Of a stretch of DNA of 64,000 nt, positions 37,658 through 49,490 are shown piece by piece. The stretch covers positions 388,321-452,320 of the forward strand of contig VSDK01008873.1 of assembly GCA_009767595.1 (NCBI GenBank), read 5' to 3'. Each line of letters opens with the position of its first letter. Position 1 is the stretch's first letter. The translations under genes were made by a program, and so were the position numbers. Below the pieces are notes generated by a model, which did not search any database, had not been told where the DNA came from, and saw only the letters and a program-made list of their open reading frames with translations. The stretch is from Symbiodinium kawagutii. Lineage: Eukaryota; Sar; Dinophyceae; Suessiales; Symbiodiniaceae.

Positions 37658-37801
37658 CCCCTTCCACCAGCTGAGTCGCCAGGACACGCTGTTGGCCAGC
37701 GCGGACTCTTTGGGCCGCGTGGTGTTGTGGAGAAGGACGGGGGCCCAGAGCTTGGAGCGCTCGAAACCATGGCGGTGGCTCGAGGAGCACCATGCAACAC
37801 C
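37658..37801 (+). CDS. WD40-blade exon (WDR75/NAN1-like, tentative)
   Basis: 144 nt after CCTCAG. One base completes a Ser codon, then PFHQLSRQDTLLASADSLGR and VVLWRRTGAQSLERSKPWRW. LLASADSLGRVVLW is a textbook WD40 blade (strand, SAD turn, G-R-V-x-LW). The run of an outer-strand exon, this blade and an LWRR end resembles WDR75/NAN1, a U3 snoRNP-associated propeller protein; that is a suggestion, not an identification. The donor is GT (ACACC|GTACGG), with a GC alternative at 37794. Confidence 0.6.
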
Positions 37802-37859
37802 GTACGGAAGAACAAGAACCTACACACATAACTGGGCCTTAATAAAACAAATGTAGTAA

Positions 37860-37869
37860 ATATACATAT

Positions 37870-37908
<39 letters not shown>

Positions 37909-37934
37909 ATATACTATATATATATGTGTGTGTG
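37860..37934. repeat. (ATATAC)n/(TATG)n microsatellite
   Basis: ATACAT repeats merging into TATATATATGTGTGTGTG, right after the WD40 exon. Confidence 0.9.
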
Positions 37935-38003
37935 TTAGCATTTTTTAAAGTTCCGTAAATCCTGGTTTTATAAGGTTTGGGAACGTAGTGAACATAGGGG
38001 GTT

Positions 38004-38460
38004 GGACGTGTGAGCGAACATGTGGACGTGATGTGCCCGTACAGGGGGCGTAACTGTGCGCCTGGAGTGTGCGTACATGTGCGCATACATGTGCGCGCAA
38101 ACAGACGAGTGAACGGCATGAGTGCATACGCACGTGCGGTTGCACGCTCGCGTCACGTGCGCCCACACGTACGGAAACAATGCCAAATTGAGTTGGCTTT
38201 ATTTCTGTGCGTCGGAAGTCGGAAGCTTTCCAACAATAAAACAAGAAGGNNNNNNNNNNAGGGAAAGAAGTCCAACTCCAGTTGGCTCTATTCCGGTACG
38301 TGGGTGCAAGCGAACATGCGTACGCACACACGTGCGTACGTGCGCACGCAGACATGCACACAGGTACTTACAGACGTACGCCACGTACGCGCACACGTAC
38401 CCAGACAGGTACATACACGCGTACGCACGTACATTCACAGGTTCGCACCTATGTTTTGAC
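38004..38460. repeat. Alternating purine-pyrimidine (GTGCGTAC-type) block
   Basis: About 450 bp rich in GTGCGTAC, ACGTGCG and GCACACGTAC, mostly strict purine-pyrimidine alternation, on both sides of the N gap. The sequence just left of the gap (38181-38218) and just right (38276-38313) share a diverged direct repeat around AGTTGGCT. The frames stay open simply because of the repeat. Confidence 0.75.
38250..38259. other. Assembly gap (10 N)
   Basis: Ten N bases in the middle of a repeat-rich block; the true missing length is unknown. Confidence 0.99.
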
Positions 38461-38511
38461 CCTGCGTATGCTTTTCAAGCATTCATCCTTTTACGGATCT
38501 TTGAGAAAAGC

Positions 38512-38513
38512 TA

Positions 38514-38548
<35 letters not shown>

Positions 38549-38549
38549 G
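38512..38549. repeat. (TA)n(TG)n microsatellite
   Basis: TATATATA followed by about ten TG dinucleotides. Confidence 0.95.
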
Positions 38550-39638
38550 AAGTACCGTTTTTTGAGGTAACATTATTACTATGTATTTGATCCATACACC
38601 GTCCAATATACTTAATTACCTATTGTTTTTGTTTTTATTGCCAATACTATTTAAAAATGCTGCAGCTATTGGCAATAATCATGGGTGCCAATACTACGGA
38701 CAATCGATATATTCCACCATTGCCATCGGGAAAGTTTTTGTGATAGCAAATGATTGATGGGTTAGATAAATTCGCTTGTTACAATGATAGCCCCGAAAAC
38801 CTTTTGCAATGTCAACAAACAGTGTTCATGCTTACCAACCAGGGCGGCTAACGATTACAACCCCATGCAAAGTAGCATGTGAACAGTCCTCACCATTCTG
38901 TTGTCAAGTGCAAGTCTGTGTGTCGGTTGGTATGGATAGGCAGTCATGTGATGGAAATTGAAATGGGTTCTGTGCAGCCTGATGTAGATGGCATTCAGTA
39001 GCTTCCACTGGCACATACGTTCGACCGTTGAGTACATAGGTTGCAATTCATACCAAGAGATTTTGTAAGTAGATATGTTGGCGGATGTGCAGACAGCACG
39101 TTGCTATTAATCCAGCCAATAGGCAGATAAATCCATGTAGAAATGAAAGTCTAGCAGATAGTCAGTTATTTGATATATGACTGAAGGCTATCCACTCGTC
39201 TGTGCATAGGTACGAAGCAATGGAGTAGCAGACGCACGCGCAACCATCAACACCAGGTTGATAGGCATTTTTTAGTGGAGGGCCATCACCACGTGATTCC
39301 TTTCCACTGCACAAACAAATGCGTAAAATGATGCATACCAAGTAATAGTTGTTTTTGTGCATGGGTCATGTAAAAGCCATGTTTGTTCGATAGTTAAGGA
39401 AATTCAGTTAAAGCTCATTGTTGGTGAATCCTACTGCCCTTTTTTTCCCTCTCCAATGGAACATGTCCAAGCAGCTGAGTTTGCATTGGGTGGATCACAC
39501 AATGTCACTGATCAATTCCATGTGTTTCAGCGTTTTCACATAGCACTTCAGATCGGGAAGTTTCTGGGCAATCATTTGCGCACATGGTATTTTGCATTGC
39601 CATGTTGGGTTACCAGACTGTTACATTTACGTTTCCAG

Positions 39639-39708
39639 GATGGATTTCTCCCACCTCCCGGACTAAAGAAGCGCGGGGCCGCAGTAACCCTGCAGGGAAA
39701 AGGGCTTG
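39639..39708 (+). CDS. Candidate exon, unrecognised
   Basis: 70 nt between TTTCCAG and a GT donor (GCTTG|GTGTGG), encoding DGFLPPPGLKKRGAAVTLQG then KGL. Good splice sites and GC-rich composition, but no family recognised and no phase link to 37801 found. Confidence 0.35.
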
Positions 39709-41909
39709 GTGTGGATCATGCGAATGTTGAACTGAAGACTCAAGACTGCATATTTTCAGGTCAAGCATGGCTTTAATCCTTTGAATCCGAGTTTGCTGCT
39801 GCTGATATTTCGCCAGTAGAGAATATGGTGACCGTGAACTGGTTCATGGCTAACGATTGATGAGATCGCTAACCACCAGGTGTGATTGGATGGTCAACCC
39901 AAATATGATCCAGGGGCAGGACATGCCAGATGCTACCAACAATGATGAGAATGTGAAACGTTCATCTTTCTGTGCTAATATTGTTTGAAAATGTTGTTCT
40001 CCTCCTTTTGCAAACACGACCAGGGAATCCTTAGGCACAGCCACACTACATCGGCCCCGGGAATGTGATGCACAGCCAAGATCAACAGTGTGTCACAGCT
40101 TTGGTGTTGGTCGTTGGATTGTACCGATCCTAGCAGCACTTGGGACATTGGTTGCAATAGGTTGCTCTAGATAGTATTGTTTTGACAGTTGGCATGGGCT
40201 TTTTCAATTTCACCACTGAAGCTACCTCAAACTCATCATTTCAGATGACAGCAGTGATGGCTTCTGGCCACCTTTGTGAACCCGCTATGAGCCATAAGGT
40301 TTAGCCGTTGCTTAGAGTCCACCGCTGGTTTTCTGGTGGATCCACCTCGGTGTAAGCACGGCCGTAGAAAGTAATAGAGCGTGCTGCGGAAGAATATGAA
40401 AAATGAAAAACACATGGAAGAAATTAACTTCTTTGGGGTAGATTCAATGCAAGTTTACTTTGCAAAAATCGATACTTTGCGGCTGAAAACTGTTGGTGAC
40501 GATGGCAGAAGTTTGCTTTGGAAACCGTTGGGTTCCAGAATGTTCCAGACACGGCTTTATAGACCTAATTTCACTTTACCGCTGGCTTTATTGCTCAGAA
40601 GGATGTCACTAGGGTGAGTCTTTTGAAGCTCTGTAGTCAGGGATGGTTGAGGTGGGATGTTTTTACATGGCGATATGGTACGGAACTAGTGTGCAAAAGT
40701 TCCGCAGCGTTGATACTCATGAATACGTAATTGCATGCACGCTAGCATTGGTTACATCTATTCACCATGAAAGAATCGTTCTTGTGATGATTGTGATGCC
40801 ATGTGTTAAGTTTGCATCCTCAAACTAACGATTATGCTGATGTTGGATCTGGCAGTGCTTGCCACTCTTGAACGTGAACTGTCAAGTGGTTCAAGCTGCA
40901 CATGGTGTGTCACATTCTCGTAACTTGAGCAGCGCATGATTTAGAAAATCTGCAGGTCTCAAACCAACTTCACTTCTCAAGCCAGAGGATAGGCAAAATG
41001 AAGCTCTCATGGGCTTTCATGGAAACAAGAAGAGGCATGTGCGGCATAGTGTGATTGGAGTGGCACTTGTTCAACGGAAAAATTAGCAAAGATACCCCCA
41101 AATCGGTGCTGTTTCCTCATGTCAAAACACGGCATGTTTTGGTTCCCATTGCTAGGCATGTGCAGCCTATCTCAGATAAATTCACCGGCGTTTCTATGGG
41201 CGAAAAGTATGGTCAAAAGTGCGTTCTATCCAGGTGGGAATTCGCACAACAACCAACAAACCATCGCCCACACTCATGACTTTTTTTAGATATTGTTCTG
41301 CGGAGCCTCATCCATTTCAGGTGGGCTGTATCTATGGTACACCTCCGTCGTTGCACGTCACTTTGCGCTTCCGATGTGTCGTTGCGTTCTGCGGTGAGCA
41401 AATGTGAGCCATGTTTGCCACCAACGGTTTCATTAAGGCAGACCCTGGGCCGACTGGGCTGTGGATCCATAGCCTACAGCATCGCTTCCCCCTACAACTC
41501 GCCCCAAGAAAGTAGGGACTTTTTGTGTAGGGCCTATAGGACAGCAGCTTAAACAAATGGGGGCAGGGATTGATGAAAAAGATGATACAATCTATATAAA
41601 TGGAGCTAATTCAACTACGACAAGCTCGCTGACATTTGTTCATGATGAATCAGGTTGATGGCGATTCAGTTTGGTTTGTCACAGTCTATATGCCAAGCTG
41701 CTTGGTCAGCAATGTCCGATAGCCGTCAATAACAATTACTTGATTCACCAGACCGATGCTTGGGCTATGCCGCGATTCTCAATTTATGATTGGACATACT
41801 ACAGCATGTTTCGACTATCAGCCGTTGATCGGACATCCCGAAAGATCCCGAAAGCTTAAAACGGTCCCAGTATAGAAACCAACGGCATGGACCTGTGGGA
41901 GAGGCATAG

Positions 41910-42043
41910 CCCGCAACAGAGCCATCAAACAGTGCGGCACACCGCGTCTCGGTGTTCCCGGCTTCGCAGTGACGTTCGTGGAAAACTTGGCCACCCAGGA
42001 ACAGCAAGGGGCTGAAGGGGCTGAAGGGGCTCGCAGCCAATGA
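41910..42043 (+). CDS. Candidate exon, possibly terminal
   Basis: After GGCATAG the frame reads RNRAIKQCGTPRLGVPGFAV, TFVENLATQEQQ, then GAEGAEGARSQ and TGA at 42041-42043. The protein-like composition and GC-rich third positions support an exon. The tail contains a GGGGCTGAA repeat. If the TGA is used, this closes a gene; alternatively a donor lies within the repeat. An acceptor at 41919 is also possible. Confidence 0.42.
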
Positions 42044-43492
42044 TTGGCTGCCAAGGGCACAGCCACAACCTATGTCACATGGAAAAAACACGACTGCTTG
42101 ATAGTTAATGGATGCGTTGGTCATAATCTGTGAGCGAATTTGCCCAGTAGATCATCAGTGAGTGGATCATGGCTAAATGGATCACCATTCATTGATGCAA
42201 TGGTGGAATTGCCAATGGCCAGTGGGCCGGTAATTCCAACTTGATCAGTGGTGGCGACAGAGATAGAGAGTGAGAGAGTGGGCAGTTGTCCGAATCTTTG
42301 CGGTTTGGTCATTGGTTTGCGCGTTTTCTTGGATGATAACATGAAATAACATGGACACCATCAGTTATACATACATTTAATATATAGCGTTATTTGTGCG
42401 TTCTTATTAACCATTGATTAGCGGTTACTGATGTCCTTAGTCAATTCACCGTTATGAAGCACTTTGATTCTACTCATCATTGTCCTTAATCCTTGTCTCC
42501 AGAATCAGTACACACCATTCCTAGTGCATTATGATAATCACTCTCAATTAGCTCATAACCCATCATGAATCATCATTGTGCATCATGAATACAATGCACC
42601 CTGATTTTGAATGGTAGGGGCCGGGCCTTGCCATTGGCACTATGATTCTCACTAGTTCTACCTTTGAATCATGGTGATAACCATGGTCATGACTAAAACA
42701 CGAAACTAAGGGTTATAAAGTTATATTGTCATGGTTTCAACAGCGCTTTCAGAATCATCATAGTTGAAGCTAAACATGTATATTTATATGTTGCATTATA
42801 CTGCCATGTTGATTTTGCCATCAGGGCCAAATGATACATAACATTTCACTAGAATCACTTTTAGAACCATGTTCGTAAATACTGATTTGGATGACTGTGC
42901 TTCCCCGGCAATAACGGTACACTGCAAATGATTTAGTATGACCATGCTTATGCTTGTGAATTCAACATCAATAATGATTTCAATTAACCCCCATTCTTTT
43001 GCTTAATAGTGAACATTTGGTAGTGCATAACTATTCCGAATTAGATTTAGTCTTAGCCCATCATTTATTTCTTTTGTATGTCCTATTTGGGATTAAGATT
43101 TCATTAACTATCCCATGAATAAGTGTAACTCAAATCTTCAATGTAAAACCTACATGGTTCACCTTTTTTACTAATTATAACTGGAATCTGGAAAATGATG
43201 AAGTGTATTAGAACTAAATGTGCTAAATACTAATTGCTAGTATTACTAGTTATCACCAATCATTCATTTGTTATTCCTAATATCGTGATACATTGTTACA
43301 ATTAATAGTATTACTATTACTGATTATATCATATCATTCATTATTACCAATCATTCATTTAATCACCAATTATTCATTACTCACCATCACTAACTGCTAG
43401 CATTGCTGATTATTACCAATCATTCATTTTTTTCGAGTTTTTGCTAAAAAGTATGGGCTTTTTCCTGTCACTCTTCACTGCACCATCGCCAG

Positions 43493-43588
43493 GTTTCAGA
43501 CCGGCGCGGTATCGATGTCGCATCCAAAGCAAAGGGCCTGGGTGGCCTTCGACAGCAGCTCGGTGGCAGCACGTTGTGGAAGTTCCAG
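43493..43588 (+). CDS. Candidate exon, unrecognised
   Basis: After CGCCAG: VSDRRGIDVASKAKGLGGLR then QQLGGSTLWKFQ, open until TAA at 43592. Strong codon-like composition in an otherwise extremely AT-rich stretch. The 3' junction is unclear (TTCCAG|GGCTAA or GTTGTG|GAAG). Confidence 0.42.
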
Positions 43589-43629
43589 GGCTAAGAATGG
43601 CGTGGAATCACTTCATATTTGCAGAATTT

Positions 43630-43775
43630 TAAGCCAATGATGTCATTATGAGCCACTATGAGCCTTTAATAAGCCACCATAAGCCATTCATAAGCCACTA
43701 TAAGCCAAGGCTGGCTTGAAATGGCTTATGTAATGGCTTATAGTGGCTTATAAAGAGACCTTAATGGCTTTTACT
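43630..43775. repeat. Inverted arrays of AAGCCACTAT / ATAGTGGCTT
   Basis: Left arm: five AAGCCA(C/T)-type units (43630-43707). Right arm: GGCTTATAGTGGCTTATAAA and similar (43708-43775). The arms are complementary and could form a long imperfect hairpin. Confidence 0.75.
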
Positions 43776-44828
43776 GGCTTTATGTTTGCAGGATACTAAG
43801 CCAAAAATGGCGCCCCCATTATTAGCTAATATGGCTGATGCTGGATGTACAATGGACCAGACTGGTCACTCATAATGGCCTTATCTATATGTATACATTT
43901 CTATAGATATACGTTTGCGTAACAACCGCTGATGCTGTTACGGCAAAACCCTGTGCATTGCCCGTGACTGGAAAGGGTTGATCATGTTTCTTGATATCTT
44001 GGATAATTGCATGGGCGTGTGTGTGTGTGTGTATGTACAGGCCGATGCACGTAAGGTTTTGTAAGTTTATGCAGGCATGTCCATGTATCTATGCACCGGT
44101 GCTTGCAATGTCTTGAGGCCACACGGGCCGCGGTTGGTTTTTATTTAGGAGGCCCATACCGTCAGTCTTATTCGTTTTCGCACACCCAAACACATTTGAT
44201 TGTGTCAAAGCCATCACCAGGCGCCAAACCCAGCTTATTGAATAACTTAATTATGAAAAATTGTGTTTTGCAGAGGGTGGTGGACATTTGATTACCCTCA
44301 GTAGCAGCGGGTCTGATGGTACTCCCCCTATTGAATTACTCAATCACTCATTGAAATATTCAAAGCATTCGTTGTTTGATATCCTGCTACACCCCAAAGA
44401 GCAAACCACGCGGTTCGTGAATCAAAATAGCCATGATCAGCTAGATATCAGCCATTCTTGGCTACAAGCCGGGGCCCCCAAGTTCAGCTGGTAGTGTAGC
44501 TTCCACTTTTGGAGGGGAAGTGGCTTACAAGTGTAACTTATGGAGTGTAACTTACCTACTGAAGTTCAGCTGATAACATGATACGACTCGTGAGCTTCAG
44601 CGGCGCTCCTAACTCGGTGGCCTCACCTTGGAAGCAGCGAAGCGGCGCGACAGCTCTCGGCTTCCAGGGTTCGATCTGATCCGGTCCTGCCACGCATCGA
44701 TTCCTCGAAGGCCGGGCGCTGAGCCTTTGGCGCTTGAGATTGGATGCCATGCCGAATAAATAGGTGTTTTAATGGTGAGTGATGGTCAATGATCCCTCTA
44801 AACTCCAACAAGACTGGTTAAACAACTA

Positions 44829-44929
44829 CTGGTTGGTGGTTTGATTGACCTTTTTTTAGTTATTTGCCCCAGTATTAACACTTGTTTGGTTGACAAGCAT
44901 TTTTTTCCATAGGTTCAACCACCAGGCAG
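44829..44929 (+). mobile_element. Family A element A6
   Basis: 101 bp, left CTGGTTGGTGGTTTGATTG, internal GTTTGGTTGACAAGC, right CAACCACCAGGCAG. Confidence 0.65.
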
Positions 44930-45101
44930 TACTGATGGCTTTATCATGGTAAACAATTGTGAATGAGGCGGAGTAACAGGGACAATAATGAAGAATGATG
45001 ATTGAACAACCGTTCGATAGGGGTTACATAAGGGTTATAACAATTTGTAATGGTTCATCATAGCGGATGATCACTAGCAATATTAATTCAACAGCTATTC
45101 A

Positions 45102-45188
45102 TTGGTTTGATTGACATGTTCTCCCCAATGACTTTGGGAAGGTTGGTTGATGAACATTTTGTTAAGAGGGGTTGAAACCATCAACCAG
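45102..45188 (+). mobile_element. Family A element A7
   Basis: 87 bp, left TTGGTTTGATTGACATGTTC as in A2/A6, internal GGTTGGTTGATGAAC, right AACCATCAACCAG. Ends 97 nt before the candidate exon at 45286. Confidence 0.55.
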
Positions 45189-45285
45189 CATGATTAATGA
45201 CAGCTAATGATGGTCAATGATGGCTTACACTGCGATTGCTCCGTAAACTGACCTGCAAGTTGTGAAGCCTTGCCATTTTCCGTAG

Positions 45286-45349
45286 GCAAAGCAGCGATTT
45301 CTATCGAAGATTTTCCAAGCAGCGAGTGTGCCGTGTGCCAGAGAGTTTG
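45286..45349 (+). CDS. Candidate exon, unrecognised
   Basis: 64 nt between CCGTAG and a GT donor (GTTTG|GTGGTG), encoding AKQRFLSKIFQAASVPCARE then F. It looks like a short amphipathic helix. Family A element A7 ends 97 nt upstream. Confidence 0.35.
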
Positions 45350-45418
45350 GTGGTGATGATGGCTCATGATGGTTGAAACCGTTTTGATGACTACAAATCG
45401 GACAAGAATGACAAATGG

Positions 45419-45520
45419 TGGTTTCTCAAAATAGGGGTACCCTCAAATCATCTAATATTAGTAATTTGTAGTAATAAACCAACCTGTTTTGGGGGTACCC
45501 CTATTCTGAGAAACGCCCAA
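45419..45520. mobile_element. Family B element B3 (best copy)
   Basis: 102 bp with both ends intact: left TGGTTTCTCAAAATAGGGGT then ACCCTCAAATCATC; right GGGGGTACCCCTATTCTGAG then AAACGCCCAA. The inverted repeat spans about 30 bp each side. Lies 70 nt after the candidate exon 45286-45349. Confidence 0.75.
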
Positions 45521-47352
45521 ATCGCAATTGTGATTAAAAACATTTCAATGATGGCTACTGATAGGTAAGGTAATGATTTATTTTGATCAATGATCAGTGC
45601 TATAGTTAATTTCAAGCAAAGTTGGCAATTGTTGAATTCCGATGATTACATTTCGATCATTTCAGATGATACAGAGTCATTTGAATAGTTCGTTTATTCA
45701 AGCAACTGTTGGTATGCAACTACGCAACTGCGGTTAGCCAATGATGTTGGCCGCAGAGGTCAATAGCAATGGTTGATCAGGACTAAGGACGAACAATCAT
45801 AGTAAACGAGCGGATATTAGATGATGCATTTTGTGAATCTGTGGTCAAGTACATTTTCCTCACTGGTTCCTTGAAAAAAGTGGTGGATGATTCTAATCTC
45901 ATTGTAATCTCCAATTGGGGATTTTGCACAATTTAATTTAGATTTTGGAGTTTTTGCTCAATGGTTGACAGGGGGTTGGTCAGCAGACTAGAATGGTTGG
46001 TTGATGACTCGCCCTGATTCGTCGAAGAAAGGGAGTTGGGGCTAGAGTTGTCCATGTGCTCTATTCATTGGGGAGTGATTTGGGTTCGTCAGTGGGTTGG
46101 GAATTCCCATTGTAAAAAGATCATGGTGCAAGCAATTCAGGGAAAGCAATAATCTGTTTTACAGTTATGGAACAGTGGTTAGGTTACTACCCGTTCTCAG
46201 TAAATACAATTTACTGGTTAATCTAAGATACAAACAATGTCTACCCTTGACTTTTTTACTCTGAAAGGAGTCACTATAGGTATTTAGGCAAAGGAACAAA
46301 TGACCACCCTTTCACAGTGCTTAGCTACGGAACATAGCCTTTTGCGCCAGGTATCTTCCCTGTGCTAAATCTTCCATTGATATGTCGCACTTCCCGAGGT
46401 AAACCATTGAGATTCATGACTAGAGGTTGTGCATGGTTAATTGAGAGGAAACCAGCGTTAATGGGTAAACATGAGTAACCCTGGTTGTTTGTCGTCAAGC
46501 CAGCTCGGCTAGACATAGAGCATTATACCGTCTAATCAGTCGAACCCTTTGATCAAATGGCTTGATAGCAATCCATTCGTTGTGTCCAACCCCCTATAAT
46601 CTATGATATGATTGCTTCATTCTGATCAGCTGGGAAACCATCAGAATTTGCAGTTGATGATTGTCAAGCTGGGTTAGTTGGGCTAAAGGACCATGATCAA
46701 CTATATCTGATTCGGTTTATCCATCATCTACTGGTCACAATATACTACAATCTTTTTTGGCAGGAATATGAACGTAGCATGGATCATCATGCTTAGGCTT
46801 ACACTTCGTTGCGTGGCCCCACACGCAGGATGATCGTCCCAGTGACTAGGATCAGTAGGATCCATGATTCCAATGTATTCCAATGATGGTTATTTGAGCC
46901 TCGGTCCCCGCATGAGGCACACAAAAAAAAGATGGTTGCCCATTTTTGACTGCTACTACCCCAACTAAGATATTTAGAAACCCTGATAGTCAAGAATTCA
47001 GAGGTGCTGGTACGAAGCTAGTGGTCAACCATGATTACTCATCGGAATCCTATGAGAATAAAACGGTCGAAAAAGATACGTAGACGTGCAGCAATGGCGA
47101 TGATATAGGTTGACAGGCATTCCAAGGTTGGTTGGTTTGGTTGGTTGGTGAATGATAGTTTTACGCCGCCGCTTGTTTGCCTTTGTTTGCATGCTTTACC
47201 GTCTACAGCAATGATTTCAAGACTATGGCAATTCGGATGCCTCACAATGGATGGCCCACAACCATGCCATGGACATCCATTATGATTTTTTGATTCAGTA
47301 CGCACCATGACCATATATCACCACAAACTGACGTCAATCGTCGTTGTACATC

Positions 47353-47359
47353 ATCATAC

Positions 47360-47399
<40 letters not shown>

Positions 47400-47418
47400 G
47401 TCATCGTCATCGTCATCG

Positions 47419-47494
<76 letters not shown>

Positions 47495-47551
47495 TATCAT
47501 CATCATCACCATCATCATCATCAGCCATCGTCATCATCATCATTATCATCG

Positions 47552-47597
<46 letters not shown>

Positions 47598-47600
47598 ATC
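47353..47600. repeat. (ATC)n/(ATCGTC)n microsatellite
   Basis: About 245 bp of ATC with blocks of TCATCG. All frames are open (poly-Ser, poly-Ile and antisense poly-Asp), so the ORFs are artefacts. Confidence 0.95.
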
Positions 47601-47669
47601 GTCATCATCAACCATCATCAGCTGACATCACAAACTATGATAGAACCCATTAAGCCGAGTCATGCCGAG

Positions 47670-47782
47670 TCTAAGAATGTCAAAATCATGACACCTGAGC
47701 CTCAGAAGCTGCACATGATGGACGCCGTCGACCGGGCCATGGCCGACGATGGCAGTGCTTCTGTGAAAGCACGACTGCGGCA
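47670..47782 (+). CDS. Candidate exon, unrecognised
   Basis: 113 nt after GCCGAG: SKNVKIMTPEPQKLHMMDAV then DRAMADDGSASVKARLR. The donor is GT (GCGGCA|GTAGTG); if it is not used, the frame ends at a TAG immediately after. Sits just downstream of a 240-bp ATC/ATCG microsatellite. Confidence 0.45.
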
Positions 47783-47982
47783 GTAGTGAGCCGTCGTTCT
47801 GCTGATGATTCATGGTTTCATGGTTGATGATTGGTTTCTGATGAAAATTATTGTGGATATGTTCAGAGTGTTTAAGATTAGATGCATTGATTGGCTTATG
47901 TGCTTGTTTGAAAGTTTATGTAAATGCTCAATTGTGGGAAGTTGACCATGGCAGATCCTCATCCAATGAGTGTAATGTCATT

Positions 47983-48060
47983 CCGGGTTGTGGTTTAAAT
48001 GTGTTTCCTCCATATTTGCTCGCTCATGTTTCTCAGAAGGGGTTGACGCCACCCAACCAG
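47983..48060 (+). mobile_element. Family A element A8, internally shortened
   Basis: 78 bp, left CCGGGTTGTGGTTTAAATG, right AAGGGGTTGACGCCACCCAA plus CCAG. The internal GGTTGGTTGACTTG block is missing. Confidence 0.45.
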
Positions 48061-49213
48061 TCCTGTAACATGAACCCATTAGCTCCCTCGGATTTATTTG
48101 GTGTAGGCGGCTAGGGGGCTTCAATATAAGTTGCACTATTCCTAGTCCCTATTAACTTTTCTCGTCAATCCCGAACGCGTTATCAAAGAACCAAGTGATG
48201 ACTACTGGTCACGATGAAGTAGTTGCCATTAATTCTATCGATGAACTAGCGTCAACCATTGCCGATCATAGATATCCAACTTGATTAATCCATTCAAGAA
48301 TTGTATAACATCCAACCAACCGTTAGTCAACTCATCCAATAGTGGACCTTGATTGTTGAACCACATTTGCTATCATAAACTACCAATTCATGAAAGATCA
48401 TTTTCAGTCAACTATGTGTGATGTCCAACTTTCCCAGATAATGGACAAAAACCATTGATAATGAGCTAATGAGTTGATGCCTACTAGTAGATCCCTTCTG
48501 GTGATATGGCTAATTAATGCCTCTTAAGCGATCCATCCCATTTGCCCAGTCATGATGGTTATCATGGGTGAACTGATGCCTAATGTGACTACTGTGATGA
48601 TTCATCCCACAGTATGATCCAACCGTGACACCGCAGCTGTTGAAAAACGCTGGCCGTCGAAGCCACGCTCACCGGGGCTTAGGATTGAAGAATCCTGCCA
48701 TCATCATCACGCATAGGTTTGCCTACAATGTAAGAGAGGCATTTTCATCAGATAAACACCTATTAGTATCCCTAATCTAGGATTAACATGTATAGGTTAT
48801 CCTACTGGATGGTTATGATGATAACAGGGTTTGTTGCAGTGATAGCGGGATATGAGAACAGGATATGTTAACCACCACCCATGATAAGCAACTTCCCTGG
48901 TTACTTGATTTGTATTGGTGCTACTTATCATTAGATATGGCTGACACGCCAGCAGTGATCAGTGCTTGGTGATTGAGCATTTTGCCAGGGTTTGGGAAAA
49001 ATTGGGTTTGGGGTTTATCAAACCTTAGTGGTCCAAATGATGGTAGTTTAAGGGGGGCGGCTGGTTTGCCGCCGTGAAACAAGTTCATTTTTCAGCTCAG
49101 GGGACGCAGGCAGGTGTGCTGGAATCAAAGGGGCACGACGAGGTGATATGTGTTTCTTGCTGGTGGGTGCGGCATTTCGTGAGCGCTATGTCGTCAGTTG
49201 GCTCAGGGCCGAT

Positions 49214-49410
49214 TGTTAGGTGCCATGTTGGGGTGGGGAGAGGCATGTCAAGGGTCGTGGAGCTGGTGCATCAGGATGTTCGCGGCACTTGTCTCAGACG
49301 ATGATGCCACGCCAGGCACATGCGGCAAGTATTGGGTACGCCGATGGTTAGATGCAATGGGGTGGGGTGGGGCATGTCAAGGTTCGTGGGCGCCAGCGCA
49401 TCAGGTTGCT
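49214..49410. repeat. Diverged tandem pair, about 131-bp offset
   Basis: GTTAGGTGCCATGTTGGGG ... GCATCAGGATGTT (49214-49280) is repeated as GTTAGATGCAATGGGGTGG ... GCATCAGGTTGCT (49346-49410). Shared GGCATGTCAAGG core. Roughly 80% similar by eye. Confidence 0.75.
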
Positions 49411-49490
49411 GCTACGTTGTGATCATGGCCAAGCCCATCCACAGCTGTTTGTATGGGCACGTGCATATGCTTGTCGTAAGAACACGCTAC

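Noticed and set aside
37945-38514. Arg/His/Thr/Val-rich ORFs on both strands across the N gap
   Set aside because: Open only because of alternating GTGCGTAC sequence; they also span unknown bases.
47307-47786. Poly-Ile/Ser/His and antisense poly-Asp ORFs
   Set aside because: Translations of the ATC/ATCGTC microsatellite. Only the segment after 47670 looks exonic.
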